Of a DNA stretch of 64,000 nt, positions 21,641 through 31,549 are shown piece by piece. The notes under the pieces were generated by a model. That model was not told the DNA's origin, searched no databases, and saw only the letters and a program-made list of their open reading frames with translations. The DNA is from Pseudoips prasinana (lineage: Eukaryota; Arthropoda; Insecta; Lepidoptera; Nolidae). The position numbers were made by a program, and so were the translations under genes. The first letter of the stretch is position 1; each line of letters opens with the position of its first letter. The stretch spans positions 23,316,549-23,380,548 of the forward strand of contig OX621234.1 of NCBI GenBank assembly GCA_951640165.1, written 5' to 3'.

Positions 21641-21654
21641 ATTCATTCATTCTA

Positions 21655-22095
21655 TTGTCTATTTCACAGAGGGGTAGACAGAGTCGACGGATTTCTATTA
21701 GTCACGACCGTTGCGCATCTCTTTTGCCTCGTTAACTCTCATTATATTAAGTCCCTTAAAAACATCTCCGACATGGTATGTTCGTTTAGGTCTTTCCCTT
21801 CTGGTTATACCTTTCACAAAGGCGAAGTAAACTGTTTTTGGCAATTTTCTTTCATTCATCTTTTCTGAATGCCCAAATCATATCAGCATACTTTTTTCAA
21901 TCTATGTGTCTATATCCTCTTTCACATCGCAGCGCTCTCTTACATCAGTATTTCGTATTCTGTCTCTCAAAGTCACACTACACATACTTATAGTTCGAGT
22001 TCTTATTTCAAATGCATTATCGACTTGCATTATTTTTCTGATATACCCAACTTTCACTTCCATACATTAAAGTTGGCACTAACACTCCATCGAGT
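21655..22095 (-). pseudogene. Decayed LINE ORF2 C-terminal region
   Basis: Minus-strand frames give YGSESWVYQKNNAS, then ADMIWAFRKDE, IAKNSLLRLCERYNQKGKT, then DAQRS and RLCLPLCEIDNR. This order matches the C-terminus of an insect LINE whose intact relatives read YGSESW, RCGL-E-V, RWFGH-ER, GRGRPR, VCKDR-KW and SAYPSGK. Stops are frequent. The short piece at 46869-46955 is the very end of the same family. Decay implies an old insertion. Confidence 0.6.
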
Positions 22096-23650
22096 CAAGC
22101 CTTTTAAGTTTATATTATTAATTTACATAGGAAAATTTTGAAATTATGTATTTACGTAACACATACAATGTGTTTTTGCACATCTACCGGTAACCGCAAC
22201 GTGTTGGTGGTAGCTAGACTGGTCTTAAAATAGCCACTGCACTGGTTTGACCTTTCCCGTGTTGGTTAATAACCAAATACCATCATTGTAAACGTTACGC
22301 GTTACTTTAAAGACTATTTTCTAGATATCCTTTCTTATAAGGGCAAAGTAAATCGAAAAAAGTGCATGTTATTGAACCTCGAGTATGTAATAACGGTAAT
22401 TTAGAATGGGATGCAAAAAATAGAATATAAAAATATAGAATATAAAAAAAAGTTTGGTATTTGTACTACAAATAACTTCACCTGAATCAGTTCTTGCTTC
22501 CAAGAACTCTTGGATCGACGGTTATTTAGCTACAACTGTATCTGGTATTCGGTGTAATGAAAAAAGTCTTTTACTTGTACTATTTTGCCAGCAACCTTCG
22601 CGGGCGTGCAAAGAGCAACCCACCAAACTTTCAACAAAATCAGATAAAATGGTAAGGAACGCAGAGCATAAACATACAAACATTTATTATTATTTATAGA
22701 TTTAAGATTAAATACATAATCAAATACTAACACTATTTGCTTTACTTAATAAATGTTGTACAATTTTAATAATACCAAAGATAATGCACCCGTTGTTTAA
22801 ACTAGTTACGAAGTAGTGAAACTTATTTAATTTCGAAGGATATCGTCCATTCGGTGTGCCCTAAATGAACAATATTTGGTTGGATCAGGTAATTGATGAA
22901 CACCATCCAACGTTACCATTCTGAACTACCGTTCAGAATTCAGAATCATTATTAAACTACGGAAACAAAAATGAATGAAAATCCTGAATAATATAAAATT
23001 TTAATACTTGATTGAAATTGCGCAATTGCATGAGCTAATCGACTTCGGTTCGTAAATATTACTTATTTATTTGCATGGAAAGCGCATCACTACTAAAATA
23101 ACATAATATTTCAAAATCAATTGACGATCTATTGTTTCGTTTGTTTATATCTATTTAGCATTGACACGTAATTACCTGAATAACTAAGTATTAGATACTC
23201 AGTGGGACAGATCAATCTATGTGCTAATACTCTTTCAGGTTCAGGTTTTAAGTATGTTTTAGGGTTCCCAGTAGTTTCTTCATGTCTGTTAGTCTATCAA
23301 TCTATATAATTCAGACGACTATCTGTAAGTGCGCACTTAAAAATACTTTTCACGAATATAGTTTTACCGCTATCATGATAAACGTGCAATGTTATGGCAT
23401 TCAATATTACACACAGATATATAAAATAAAATCCATGATATTTTTCGGTAACTATTACATATTTGTAGTGGTACTACTTACCACTTTAACTAGGAACAAG
23501 TATGTGCTTTAGTAATAACATATTAAAATAATTTAATACATTGCTATTTATTTGGGTTCCCCAATGTGTGTCGTGTCTTATAATATAACTAGGTTTCTTA
23601 GATGTATCTTCAATATATAATTGAGTTCAAAAGATAGTCTTTTGCGTTCG
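22096..23650. other. No gene recognised; weak repeat end near 23255
   Basis: AT-rich DNA. At 23250-23300 TTTTAGGGTTCCCAGTAG resembles the start of the repeat at 14672, but the downstream part is not alignable by eye. Confidence 0.4.
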
Positions 23651-23674
23651 CCTCCTAAAGATATGTTTTAAGCG

Positions 23675-23872
23675 GACCAGATCCCGTATAGACGCCCACT
23701 TGAGTATGTTTCGCTGCACTGTCTCAACTGGGCCATGTTGAAATGGGCAGAAGATGAACCCGCTGAGGTTGTTTCGCTTTGTCTTTTCAATCGGGGAGAA
23801 TTGGATCCGGTGATGGCAATAAAGGATGACTGTGGCTATATGTACACGCAGGGTCCATCGTAATATTAATAT
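23675..23872 (+). repeat. Interspersed repeat with internal duplication (copy 2)
   Basis: This is the inverted-orientation partner of 1905-2092. Two internal half-units start TGAGTATGTTTCGCTGCACT (23703) and TGAGGTTGTTTCGCTTTGTC (23764), about 63 nt apart. It is GC-richer than its surroundings. Parent element unknown. Confidence 0.75.
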
Positions 23873-24032
23873 TGAATTCTTCGGTCAATATAGACATACC
23901 CATTCAGGCTAGATGTAGTACAAAATGTTTAAGACTATTAGTATTGACAATTAGTATTTTACAAACCTTAAATAACCATTTTAACAATAACTTCTAGAAA
24001 TTAACTAAACCATTATTATCAACAATTAAATT

Positions 24033-24212
24033 ATCCTACTAATATTATAAATGTGATATTTGTTACCCTTTCACGCAAAAACTACAGAACGGATTTTGAC
24101 GAAACTTTGTAGTAATATAGCTTATGTATCCGAAAATCACATATATATTATAATACATGACTATAATTTATAAAATTTAACGCGGGTGAAATCGCGGGGC
24201 ACAGCTTCTGAT
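24033..24212 (-). repeat. Family C short repeat, minus orientation
   Basis: Its AT-rich end CTACTAATATTATAAATGTG is at the left and the GC-rich end AATCGCGGGGCACAGCTTCT at the right. The internal block CTACAGAACGGATTTTGACG is shared with the partial copy at 31385-31505. Confidence 0.75.
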
Positions 24213-24700
24213 CAAATATAAGACACGATCTAATAATCTATTTGTACCTAGAAGTGAATATATCTAGTTAATTGGTAATACTACAATTCGCGTACTGACT
24301 ATTTATGAGCGCTTTTTGAAGTCCATTAGAATAAAAACCGTTTTAATTTTACTAGTGAGAATTTTTATAGTATCCTATGTTCCCACACTCTTCTCATTAA
24401 ACTACAACATGGCAGAATAATATGCGATTAAATTGCATCGAACACAATAGTTGCTGTACTTCTATTTACGAGATATAATCGATAACGTTTATGTTTAGTT
24501 TTTATTTCCATACATTACTAACCTGAACTAATAGATTACTCATACATTATAAGTTATAAGATATATAGTACTTTTAAAATATCTCGACATTGTTTTTTCT
24601 CAGCCATTTTCTTCTCGTCCTTTTTTAATTTCTGCCCTCCACATTCGTAACAGCCGAATCATTACATGCTTGACATGGATCCGCCTGTACGAATAACATG
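24213..24700. other. AT-rich DNA, no gene recognised
   Basis: Nothing supportable was seen in this stretch. Confidence 0.5.
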
Positions 24701-24704
24701 ACGT

Positions 24705-25100
24705 CCCGTGTGGTGTCCGGACATAAAGAATAGCATCACCCCTCTTCTTCCAATGGGTGTCATAAAAGGCGAATTAGGAAAATCGGGTGATCCCCCATCC
24801 GGTTTGCTTGATCATGATAGGCATTCACTATCCTTTCGTCATCGTGATCATAAGTGCAGCAGGGCAATGCGAAGCACCTTGAGGGCATTTACCAGGATCC
24901 ATATAGTGGTTTACGAACTTTCGCTGCATTCCAAACTTTGCCGATCGTTTTGGTCTACCAGTCCATCAGACCACGGAGGAAGGGATGGGAGAGTGGATCT
25001 GTACCTGCGCAACCGCTTGTCCACTTTAATCCAATTCATGCGCAGATATTTACATCCGGATCTAAGAATTTAAGGGCACACCAAAGAATGTGATTTCGAA
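24705..25100 (+). repeat. Repeat fragment with CCGTGTGG head, then unassigned low-AT DNA
   Basis: CCCGTGTGGTGTCCGGACAT, GCATCACCCCTC and GGGTGTCATAAAAGGCGAAT are hallmarks of a lepidopteran repeat head also seen at 25738. From about 24840 the DNA stays GC-richer and is open in two frames, but neither protein resembles a family I know. It may be a further part of the same element. Confidence 0.5.
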
Positions 25101-25163
25101 GGGACACCGTTATCGGAATCGATAAGGAGGACTATATATTAACAACTTTAAAACTGCGTGTAC

Positions 25164-25222
25164 GGCATGAGAAGGGTGAATAAGAAAATGTTACACATTT
25201 TCTTGTTCATCCTTCTCACGCC
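25164..25222. repeat. 28-bp hairpin with 3-nt loop
   Basis: Arms 25164-25191 and 25195-25222 pair at 25 of 28 positions. The sequence includes GAGAAGGGTGAATAAGAAAA and its near complement. With a tiny loop it is a near-perfect palindrome. Confidence 0.8.
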
Positions 25223-25737
25223 ACATATCCATCTCTTATGAATCTATTTTACATGCAGACATTTTCTATTGGAATCATTCCTTATCTCGCATTGCCACCC
25301 CTTTCAAGATAGCAGGTATTTTAGGATCTATGTCCTGTTACTATAAAAAGTATAAGACAGTCTCCAGATATGTCTGCTTTATCCATCCTACGTTGGTTCT
25401 ATGTTTATGTTCCGCCAGTTTTAGCAATACCCTGGGTGACTGTTAACAAATTTTATGCAATATTTTTAAGTGAAAATTTATTTAATTTTTTTTATAGCTT
25501 TATGAGTTTGTGGCGTCGGGTTATTCAAGAGCTGTACAGGGCCTAGAGCCCTATATTGGCAAATGCTTTATCGAAAAGTAGTCCATCTTAGTCTAATTAT
25601 TTAAGTTTGAGGAATACTCTAATGTCAGTTTTTATTACTTGTCAATAGCTAATTGATAAAATGTTTCAGACTCTGCCTTTTGAATTACTTCTACGAGGCC
25701 ATTGTATACCTATTTGGACCCTGTTTAGCTAATAACC

Positions 25738-25930
25738 GGAGCCGTGTGGTTTCCGTCATAGAAAGAATAACAGGGCCACCTGACACCATCCCGTGGGTGT
25801 CGTAAAAGGCGACTAAGGGATACACCATTATCTAACTGCGGTCACCAACACGTACACCAAGCGCGTTGACTACGGTAAACCCCTCAAAAGGGCAACGTTA
25901 CAGAAACCTTTGGGGGAGGCCTATGTGCGG
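25738..25930 (+). repeat. Family B-related repeat
   Basis: It contains GCCGTGTGGTTTCCGTCATA, CACCATCCCGTGGGTGTCGT, AAAAGGCGACTAAGGGATAC, and ends TTTGGGGGAGGCCTATGTGC without a clear (GAT)n tail. It joins the CCGTGTGG head type to the AAGCGCGTTGACTACGG body type. Confidence 0.6.
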
Positions 25931-26320
25931 AAACGTGAACCGAAATAAATATATAATTATAAATACTACCATTATAGAGGTTCAAATATGCTTTTTATCT
26001 CCTAAACATTTTCTAGTCTCCAAGTAATATCAAAAGACTATTTCAATGTAAAAACAGGAATATAACAAGTTTATATAACAATAAAATTACTTCAGTTATT
26101 GACTTTCGTAGTTACTAAGTAACTTTGGGATGTCATATATACTAAATAAATGTATAATTTTAAGTGCTTTTTTGCTTTCCTAAAAGACTATACTATTGAA
26201 ATTTGGCATGTGACATCAAAAATGAAGTATTATTCAGCAGGAAAAATTTAAAGGGTGCAATAAGTCGGAGTATACACAAAGCGTGATTCACCAAGCATTT
26301 AGCCATCTCAAGTCCATATT
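25931..26320. other. AT-rich DNA, no gene recognised
   Basis: No feature was seen in this stretch. Confidence 0.5.
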
Positions 26321-26324
26321 TGCT

Positions 26325-26410
26325 GGACAAAGGCCTCCCCAAAAGATCTCCACAATTACCGGTCTTGCGCTATCAGCATCCAATGACTTCCATAGCCATC
26401 TACTTCTACA
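26325..26410 (-). repeat. Family A LINE 3' fragment
   Basis: TTGCTGGACAAAGGCCTCCC and CTCCACAATTACCGGTCTTG are the reverse complement of the LINE C-terminal coding tail. No (GAT)n tail is visible, so the end has been lost or decayed. Confidence 0.65.
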
Positions 26411-26729
26411 ATATCTCCAAATCTAATGATACGATCAAATTGGAAAAAGGAACGAGCATTCATTCAAGATCATTTTCTAAAATTTAGCCTTGATATTATT
26501 TTAAATAAAGATCTTTAGTAGACTAAGGATTGTCTGCTGTTTCGAACATACATGTTATTGGTATTCAAGAACCATTGGACGGTAAAGCTATTTCATATTG
26601 TTGCGGCCCCAGTTTGTTTTCCTCTTGCTTGGACGTGGTCAAAGCTCGGCCTTTTTTTCGAATACCATTGTCAGAAAAACATTAATTTCCCCTTGTAAGT
26701 TCAATTTATCTAATATTATTAATATATTT

Positions 26730-26737
26730 ATATATAG

Positions 26738-26828
<91 letters not shown>
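26730..26828. repeat. (TA)n microsatellite
   Basis: About 90 bp of alternating AT with one GT interruption at its left part. ORFs that cross it on both strands are repeat artefacts. Confidence 0.97.
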
Positions 26829-26829
<1 letters not shown>

Positions 26830-26832
<3 letters not shown>

Positions 26833-27448
26833 CCGCATTTTACCTCTTAAACCGCATTTTAAGAGTTTCAATAAGGATAAGGGAAAGGGTTTATGAAGGG
26901 GCCATGATTGCATGGAAATACGAATGGGTAAAATCCTTGTTAATAGCTGCAATAACAAATAACTATCAATTGACGTATTTTGTTTGGAATAATTGTTATC
27001 CCGAACTTGGCCACTGCTGACTCATGTGCTTTAAATAGTGTACCTACTTACATAAGTGAATCGCATATTTTGCCACTTTAGGTTTATTTTAATAGACTGT
27101 CTTGACTATATCTAGTTACTATTTGGCACAGAGAAAGGGCCGTTTTAGTATAGTTTTTTGAAATGCTCGGTTTCCAGCGATATACTATTTTTACATTCTA
27201 ACATTATTAGTTTTTTACCTAGAGGGTTAGCTCACTTTAGTGGGCTTTGATATTTATTTTTATTTTTCCAGAGATGCTCTCAATGTGGTTTATTTAAATG
27301 ATTATTAAGCAGGTCGCGTAACAATTCTTTCCTTGGTTTGATAAGCAATTAAAAGTACATAATTGTAGCTTTAATTTTGGTGGTTTAAAATTGAAATAGA
27401 ACAATATTAATATATTTACTTTATCTATTAATTCACGAAAATTAATTT
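26830..27448. other. AT-rich DNA upstream of the GC island
   Basis: No repeat or coding signal. This is the DNA immediately upstream of the predicted promoter and would hold any proximal control elements, but I can point to no specific site. Confidence 0.4.
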
Positions 27449-27536
27449 ATGAATTTTCAGGAGAGCACGTTGTAAGGCGGGTGTAGGCTGCAGAGCGCAC
27501 GGGTGCGGCGCCGCCGGCGGGGTGCGCGCGCGCTGA

Positions 27537-27599
27537 CATAAAGTGGCCCCCGCACTTCGCGGCCTTCAGTTCAAGCTGAGACCCGCGAACGCCAACACG
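27537..27599 (+). promoter_or_regulatory. Predicted Pol II core promoter (TATA-like box + initiator)
   Basis: CATAAAG at 27537-27543 lies at -31 relative to A 27568 of the arthropod initiator TTCAGTT (27565-27571). That is the canonical spacing for a TATA box, with one substitution from TATAAAG. ACACG at +28 to +32 (27595-27599) matches the downstream promoter element RGWYV at four of five positions. The predicted start of transcription is 27568 on the plus strand. Motif content alone can arise by chance, but position within the only GC island and upstream of a good donor makes chance less likely. Confidence 0.55.
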
Positions 27600-27797
27600 C
27601 TTTCGCGACGCCCACTCTCGCAGCGCACTACCGAGCCTCAACACGCGATAGTGTTCACTTGTGAACGAGTTGCGCGCCCTTTCTCTCACGCAGTGTGATC
27701 GTGCTTCGGTACGTGAATGCAAAACCGGACTACTCTCTTGACACGAGATACCTACCGGGAATCCGCATCGCTTGGGACCTCTGAAATATTTCTGCGG
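27568..27797 (+). other. Predicted first exon of a host gene (mainly 5' UTR)
   Basis: From the predicted start, about 230 nt of GC-rich DNA run to TCTGCGG|GTAAGTGAAA, a strong 5' splice site beginning at 27798. Several ATGs are absent until 27717. The reading from that ATG stays open for exactly 27 codons to the donor (phase 0), beginning MQNRTTLLTRDTYRES. It could be a coding start or an upstream ORF; the base three before the ATG is T, which is a weak start context for insects. No downstream exon could be recognised, so the gene is unnamed. This is the best host-gene evidence in the window. Confidence 0.5.
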
Positions 27798-28198
27798 GTA
27801 AGTGAAACTTTTTCCATTTTGTTCATTATCAGGCACAGCGACTGTCTGCACTTGCGAGTTCACACGTCCGAAATCGAAAATATTATTTCGATCTTACTTT
27901 CCAAAAGACCCACACCTCCTTGAAAGGAGCAGTGCGGCGCTGAGCGCAGTGGCGCAGGCGCCTTCGTCACTAATGCGATCTGTGAACCGCCCACTCGCAG
28001 ATTATGCGTTGGCGTTGCGCGGAGTCTCTCGAACTGGATTATCGAATACCCACAGATCGTGCATGTTTACCTACTGTTAAAGTTAACAGTATTTGTAGGT
28101 AAATATTCAGTGTCCGCCGTTTCAAACCAGTCACGGTACGAAGAATGCTGTATAGTCTGCTCTGTTAACATTTGAGCAGTTCTGTTCATAATTTGAAT

Positions 28199-28372
28199 AT
28201 GTCGTCGATGTTAAGTGAAAAGTGGCGTACAATTCGACGCGTATGTTTGGTTCTTTTGTTCACACATTATCCACCCGCGGCTGGTATACACAAAACCTAT
28301 TTTATTTCTATAAAACCAATACCAACCGAGCTGTTTAATTCCATATCTAATAAAGTATCAGGTCACCAATGA
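28199..28372 (+). CDS. Doubtful small ORF with a hydrophobic N-terminal segment
   Basis: ATG at 28199 opens a 57-codon frame, MSSMLSEKWRTIRRVCLVLL and onward, with a basic stretch followed by a short hydrophobic core (VCLVLLFTH) and small residues (PPAAG). This is signal-peptide-like. It lies just downstream of the GC island on the same strand as the predicted first exon. I recognise no family, see no clear splice site that decides it, and the length is within chance expectation for this DNA. It could be an alternative first coding exon or nothing. Confidence 0.15.
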   Translation: MSSMLSEKWRTIRRVCLVLLFTHYPPAAGIHKTYFISIKPIPTELFNSISNKVSGHQ

Positions 28373-28379
28373 AGTTGTG

Positions 28380-29370
28380 TAGTTTTTAAATGAGTCAGAA
28401 TCAAATAAATAACTAGAATCGTTATTGTCCAAATAACTAACTACTACTATTAGTAACAATCTCCACGTCCCTTGTTGCATTATCAAGAACCTACGTGTAT
28501 ATCTAACGCCATTGCTTTGTACACAATTAATTAAGTAATAAACTAGTGTAATTGTTGATAATTTTAAAACGAACGCTATTGTATCTTTTGGGGTCTCGTA
28601 GTAACGAGTTAGAAACCTGGAATCGTAATCTAAAATGTTATATTTATTAATTTGTTGACATTAACTGTCATGGTAATTAAATAAGTCCAGTAAAAATGAA
28701 ACAAACTTTATAAAATTCATTAGTTAAATATTCTAATGCTATTTCCATACAAATAACCTAAGTGTTTCTAAGTAGAATTGGCATTGCCATCAGTCAGCAA
28801 TATTTTAAATTAAATTAATTTTGCCCATGTAATTGCGGATCTTTTGGCTTATCATTTGGTAATTTAAAAGGTCTGTTCTCACACTTGAAGCCCATCATCT
28901 GACTTACTTAGTTTCAAGAGTATAAAAACGTGTGCTTGCGTATCTCACAAACTGACTACTTATTCACTTTAATGAGTATGTTTAACACCCACAATACTTG
29001 ATGATAAATTTATCATACAAGTTCATTTTCATACGTTACGTTGATTCAGACCCATTACAAAATCAAAATACTAATCTCAAATTGTATTTGTTTGTAATTA
29101 AAATTTTAAATTGCACACTAACTAATAAGATTCCATTATGATCCGTTATTTTTATTCGACAATGTTACTTGCATACTATTATATTTACCTTAACTATACC
29201 CTTGTTTTACTTGTAATTGAATAATAACATTTGTCTAATAAATGAAAGTCATTAAGAAACTTCACAGACAAAAATTTACATTTCTCTTGTAGAACTAGTA
29301 ATGGCTCGTATACATCTGCCGAGAGAGATGTGTACTATAAAAATGAAGTTGTTAATATTGGCGTAGCCAC
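28380..29370. other. AT-rich DNA, no gene recognised
   Basis: If the 27.5-kb exon is real, this would be intronic. No exon with a convincing acceptor and reading frame was found. Confidence 0.4.
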
Positions 29371-29377
29371 CGTGGCA

Positions 29378-29494
29378 ACAAAGAGATATATCTTTCTACT
29401 ACGCTCGACCAATGAAATCATAGCAAAATAGACGACCTTATGTCTGCAAGCATGGGCATTGGTCGAACGCCGTAGATAGACGAGTTTTCTTTGT
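29378..29494. repeat. Imperfect foldback element
   Basis: Arms 29378-29414 and 29457-29494 are complementary with several mismatches. CATTGGTCGA and CTTTGT mark both arms. A small MITE-like foldback; no second copy was found in the window. Confidence 0.65.
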
Positions 29495-29499
29495 CATTC

Positions 29500-30000
29500 T
29501 AACTAAGCAGTAGTATAAGTATTCTTTGTTCCAAAAATCTACAATACCGGCGAATTCCAGCCACTCAAGAATCCTAACGCACAGGAAACCGGTAAACAGC
29601 AAGTAATAATTATAATTCGTATAAACGATTTAAACCAAATTTATCCAGTGATCATAAATTGTTTATCAATCAAATTAGTAAACTGGGAAATCCACTAACA
29701 ACATTAAGATTCTACAGTAATTAGCTCTGTTCATTATTTAAGTAAATTGATTATAATGGTACCTAGTGTTAACTAATCACAATCAATAACAAGCATTCGA
29801 AAAATAGAATGGCAGATTAATAGATTTCATGTTATTATAAATCAATTTTGAACAATCATTTGCGAACGAATATGGGTAATCTATTAACCTATAACCATTA
29901 TCGATTAATCGCGGGCCTAACATTAAGAAGCATTTGATTTGAAAAGTAATCTTAATAATTTATTAGATACTAAATTTAATAAATATAGATACCTTCCGAT
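29500..30000. other. AT-rich DNA, no gene recognised
   Basis: Nothing supportable was seen in this stretch. Confidence 0.5.
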
Positions 30001-30004
30001 TACT

Positions 30005-30190
30005 GTGCCTATAATAATAATAATAATACCCTGGGACATTATTCACACACGGCAATCAGATCCCAAACTAAGCAGAGCTTGTACTATGGAAAATAGATAA
30101 GTAACACACTACATATATTACTTTTCTTTTGTAAATACATGCGCTTATACTTCTATGTGCTGTTCAAGCTTGATATAATGTTTATTGGAT
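30005..30190 (-). mobile_element. SINE, minus strand, head missing
   Basis: (ATA)n then CCCTGGGACATTATTCACAC, GATCCCAAACTAAGCAGAGC and TTGTACTATGG are the reverse complement of the 3' half of the 676-935 SINE. The tRNA-like head is not present. The tail here is an (AAT)n-like run rather than poly(A). Confidence 0.75.
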
Positions 30191-30194
30191 CAAA

Positions 30195-30935
30195 GTAGCT
30201 TGTAACAGTTCAAATAATACGGTGGTGCGGATCAAAGCACATATTTATTTCCCAGGCCGCGTCTCAGGCATAAATATTTCTGTAAAGGTCTGTCCATCCA
30301 TCACTCTCTCAGGAAACATTCGTTATATTGTGCTCATCACTTCTAGTTCCATGTATTGGTGGTTTGCCTGGTTTACGATTTTAGTTAATTGGCTGCCAGT
30401 CCCTTTTTATTTTGACCAACGAAACCGACGTCCATTGCGTTTTCATAATCGTGATTACCTTTATAACTAGCGTTGCTTCTATGCACTTATGTATAATAAC
30501 TACAATAATTTGTTTAACTATTACAATAAGTGATAAAAAAAGTAGGTCTGGCTTGAAAAATAAAAACTTTGCATACGGTCGGTAGGATTACCCCGGAGGG
30601 AGCGTATGAGAAAAGATGCTTACTCAAGACTTACTTACTAAAGTCGAAACGGAGATCCTTGCTGCGCGCTACGTCTAGTAAATTCCTGAGCGCATTCCCT
30701 AAAATATTTTCTGTAAATAATACGGACATTAGGATACTTAGACGAACCTGGACAAAGATGTGAAACCTAAGATTCAAAATTGTAAAGCACGGGATGTATT
30801 ATGCATTGGAATTAGTTTTATCTTTGTAGTGGATGAGGTAAATGAGAGGAGGCTCCTTAAATTAAGAAACGGACAAGTTAGTATATGATTCTATTTAAAA
30901 TAAATAATCAATTTAGCCACCACTAAAAAATAATA
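30195..30935. other. No gene recognised
   Basis: Moderately AT-rich DNA with short ORFs of no recognisable family (for example 30222-30470). Confidence 0.45.
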
Positions 30936-30939
30936 TAAT

Positions 30940-31267
30940 CTATACATCTATACAAATAAATAAAATTGGAGTGTCTGTTTGTAATATTGAAATAACCGGT
31001 TATACTACATAAATATGAATATATATACGGTACATACACCAAAATAATTTTTTTTACAATTTTTCTCTGTCTGTCTGTCTGTTTGTTCCGGCTAATCTCT
31101 GAAACGGTTGGACCGATGTTGACGGGGCTTTTATTGGCAGGTAGCTGATATAATAAGGAGTAACTTAGGCTACTTTTATTTTAGAAAAAGTCATTTATTT
31201 TACAAAAAAACCAAAAAAAACAAAATAATCTAATTAATACGCGGACGAAGTCGCGGGCACAGCTAGT
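30940..31267 (-). repeat. Family C repeat, long subtype, minus orientation
   Basis: It reads inward from GGGCACAGCTAGTT at the right, through AGTTACTCCTTATTA-type sequence, to (CTGT)n at 31066-31082 and the left AT-rich end CTATACAAATAAATAAAATT. It is nearly the same sequence as 48842-49122 in the opposite orientation, so these two copies are of one recent subfamily. Confidence 0.85.
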
Positions 31268-31384
31268 TATTAATATTTATCGTAGTTACTCATAGGTTCA
31301 TATTGATTCATAAAATTTAACTAGAAGTCCTGCTTAATTTCAGACTAAGGGAAGCAAACGTGAATCCTGAGAAGGGTTTTTAAG

Positions 31385-31505
31385 TTCGCACGAATTATGT
31401 TATAATATAAGATAATATGAAAATTTGTATGTATATCTATGTGTTCTTATAGTCGTATTAGTGTTTGTTACGCCTTCACGTTAAAATGGCAGAAAGGATT
31501 TTGAT
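31385..31505 (-). repeat. Partial family C repeat
   Basis: TTTGTTACGCCTTCACGTTA and CAGAAAGGATTTTGAT match the central block of 24033-24212. The GC-rich end is absent. A hairpin of TAAACCCTGAA-type arms follows at 31509-31548. Confidence 0.6.
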
Positions 31506-31549
31506 ATTTAAACCCTGAAATAACTCGAGTATGAGTTATTCAGGGTTTT

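Larger units (their letters stand above)
27450..28060. promoter_or_regulatory. GC-rich, CpG-rich island
   Basis: This roughly 600-bp block is the GC-richest part of the window, with many CG dinucleotides (for example GGTGCGGCGCCGCCGGCGGG near 27503). No repeat family or LINE protein is readable in it. Such islands at insect promoters usually mark a 5' exon of a host gene, and the core promoter and splice donor inside it support that. The long minus-strand ORF at 27447-27863 reflects the lack of stop codons in GC-rich DNA. Confidence 0.6.

Noticed and set aside
24708..25093. Overlapping ORFs of 121 and 79 codons
   Set aside because: They lie in a repeat-headed low-AT segment, are open in two frames at once and match no protein family I know.
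26598..27020. 140-codon plus-strand ORF
   Set aside because: Most of it is Tyr/Ile repeats translated from the (TA)n tract.
27447..27863. 138-codon minus-strand ORF in the GC island
   Set aside because: GC-rich DNA has few stop codons, the protein matches nothing, and the plus strand carries a coherent promoter and donor.
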